A stretch of DNA of 5,474 bases from Candidatus Omnitrophica bacterium CG02_land_8_20_14_3_00__42_8. GTDB taxonomy: Bacteria > Omnitrophota > Gorgyraeia > Gorgyraeales > Gorgyraeaceae. A model generated the notes under the pieces. The model was not told the DNA's origin, ran no database searches, and saw only the letters and a list, made by a program, of their open reading frames with translations. Position 1 is the first letter of the stretch; every line of letters begins with the position of its first letter. The stretch is from the NCBI GenBank assembly GCA_002780805.1, contig PEUD01000151.1:1-5474 (forward strand). The letters are read 5' to 3'. Of this stretch, positions 4,865-5,474 are shown in pieces. The position numbers were made by a program, and so were the translations under genes.

Positions 4865-5474
4865 GGCAGTTCCTCTTTAAATAATCTGAGGCAATGCTCA
4901 CAGCTTCCAGGCGTAATACTGATGTCCTTAGATATCTTATCTATTTTTAGTCCGCCTTTTTTTGGGCGTTTTGCTATAAGCTTCAGATTTTTCAATTTAA
5001 CCTTTTGTATCAAGTTCTTATTCAGATTAAATACATCCGCGATTTTATTTACATAATCGTACCTGTTAATAAATTCTGCTCCTGCGCCATGATAAATGCC
5101 TTCGGCATTTTTTTCTATAAGCTTTATTATTATTTCAGAAAGAGAGCCGGCATAAGTAGGCGTAGAATAAAGATCATCTGCGGCGTAGACTTTTTTATTA
5201 TTCTGCATATTGTAGATTATTTTTATTGCGAAATTCTTAGTTGGCGCGGAGCTTCCTTCGACTTCGCTCAGGACAGGCCGCTCCGCTACTCCATAAAGTT
5301 GAGCAGTGCGAATTATTAGATAATTTTTCAATTTACTTTTCATGATATTTTCCGCTTCTAGTTTTGTCCTGCCGTATATGTTTATAGGGTTTGGCTTGTC
5401 ATCTTCTCTATACGGCCCATTTTCACCGTCAAATATATAATCAGTGGATATGTAAATTAATTTTGAGCTATATT
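4861..5474 (-). CDS. rmlD: dTDP-4-dehydrorhamnose reductase, partial (N-terminus beyond window)
   Basis: The frame is open from the right edge to a TGA at 4863-4861, giving 203 residues of a protein usually about 280-300 aa long. RmlD is the cytoplasmic extended short-chain dehydrogenase that reduces dTDP-4-dehydro-L-rhamnose to dTDP-L-rhamnose, the last step of rhamnose precursor synthesis. Visible blocks (local numbering): YISTDYIFDGENGPY (7-21), the catalytic YGRTK (33-37, YxxxK), IIRTAQLYG (53-61), DDLYSTPTYAGSL (98-110, substrate side) and GIYHGAGAEF (125-134). The first Met at 5343 is internal; the Rossmann GxxGxxG half lies off the window. Between LYG and NF, where relatives usually have about four residues, there are 18 (VAERPVLSEVEGSSAPTK), an in-frame insertion encoded by a short repeat. 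A related NAD-dependent epimerase/reductase acting on another sugar is the main alternative. Confidence 0.88.
   Translation of the reverse strand, partial: YSSKLIYISTDYIFDGENGPYREDDKPNPINIYGRTKLEAENIMKSKLKNYLIIRTAQLYGVAERPVLSEVEGSSAPTKNFAIKIIYNMQNNKKVYAADDLYSTPTYAGSLSEIIIKLIEKNAEGIYHGAGAEFINRYDYVNKIADVFNLNKNLIQKVKLKNLKLIAKRPKKGGLKIDKISKDISITPGSCEHCLRLFKEELP
4933..5097. repeat. Divergent direct repeat (rmlD 3' segment), right copy
   Basis: This is the counterpart of 2977-3141 within the longer rmlD gene, same orientation, 165 bp and gap-free. On the minus strand the homology starts at ATT-TAT-CAT-GGC (IYHG) and fades after the codons for GGLKIDKI. Confidence 0.82.
5246..5286. repeat. Short dispersed palindromic repeat inserted in frame in rmlD ('PVLSEVEG' repeat)
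   Basis: A 41-bp unit has 7-bp inverted ends (GCGGAGC at 5246-5252, GCTCCGC at 5280-5286) around the core CCTTCGACTTCGCTCAGG (5255-5272). From memory, this core is a very common dispersed repeat in many uncultured bacterial genomes, where it shows up in predicted proteins as PVLSEVEG, or FDFAQDRP on the other strand. Here it encodes ERPVLSEVEGSS within rmlD, in a variable loop between LYG and NF, and keeps the frame. Its higher GC content contrasts with the AT-rich gene around it. Confidence 0.75.

Noticed and set aside
4434..4884. Plus-strand open frames of 84 and 62 codons (4434-4688 and 4696-4884).
   Set aside because: They are antisense to abiEi and its promoter, with no recognisable content.
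5005..5319. Plus-strand open frame of 104 codons containing FDFAQDRP.
   Set aside because: It is antisense to rmlD; the FDFAQDRP string is simply the other-strand reading of the dispersed repeat.

Overview
The window is AT-rich bacterial DNA, and every recognisable gene lies on the minus strand. It looks like a piece of a surface-polysaccharide locus: a dTDP-rhamnose reductase gene at the right edge and a family 2 glycosyltransferase fragment at the left edge. Accessory modules have accumulated between them. The short 'PVLSEVEG'-coding repeat, the divergent gene fragments and the mixed mobile content resemble genomes of uncultured bacteria such as Omnitrophota or Chloroflexota bins. That is an impression only; no gene here fixes the taxon.

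In the direction of transcription (right to left): (1) 5474-4861, the C-terminal two thirds of rmlD, carrying a short palindromic repeat inserted in frame. (2) 4864-3111, a complete AbiE-type (type IV) toxin-antitoxin operon, antitoxin AbiEi then nucleotidyltransferase toxin AbiEii, with its own promoter and a centred palindromic operator. (3) 3141-2902, a divergent second copy of the rmlD 3' end, so the AbiE module sits between two related but non-identical rmlD ends. The toxin's last codons and stop lie inside this fragment. (4) 2881-1758, a second two-gene module: a winged-helix/nucleotidyltransferase (MNT) fusion overlapping a HEPN-like partner by 4 bp. Its promoter region holds a perfect 30-bp palindrome whose core, CGAACATATGTTCG, matches the Gram-positive LexA (SOS) box. 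(5) 1695-152, an intact IS1380-like element with 14-bp perfect terminal repeats and a 5-bp TTCAT target duplication. (6) 151-1, the C-terminal-side part of a GT2 glycosyltransferase whose N-terminal half is absent.

Two independent modules built on nucleotidyltransferase-fold proteins therefore stand in tandem within a remodelled sugar locus, a typical setting for phage-defence cargo. Points that most deserve follow-up are the LexA-like operator on the MNT-HEPN pair, the lack of the usual RX4-6H motif in the HEPN partner, the AbiE cassette bounded by divergent rmlD ends, and the in-frame repeat within rmlD. No RNA genes or CRISPR arrays were seen, and no gene-free stretch exceeds 300 bases.
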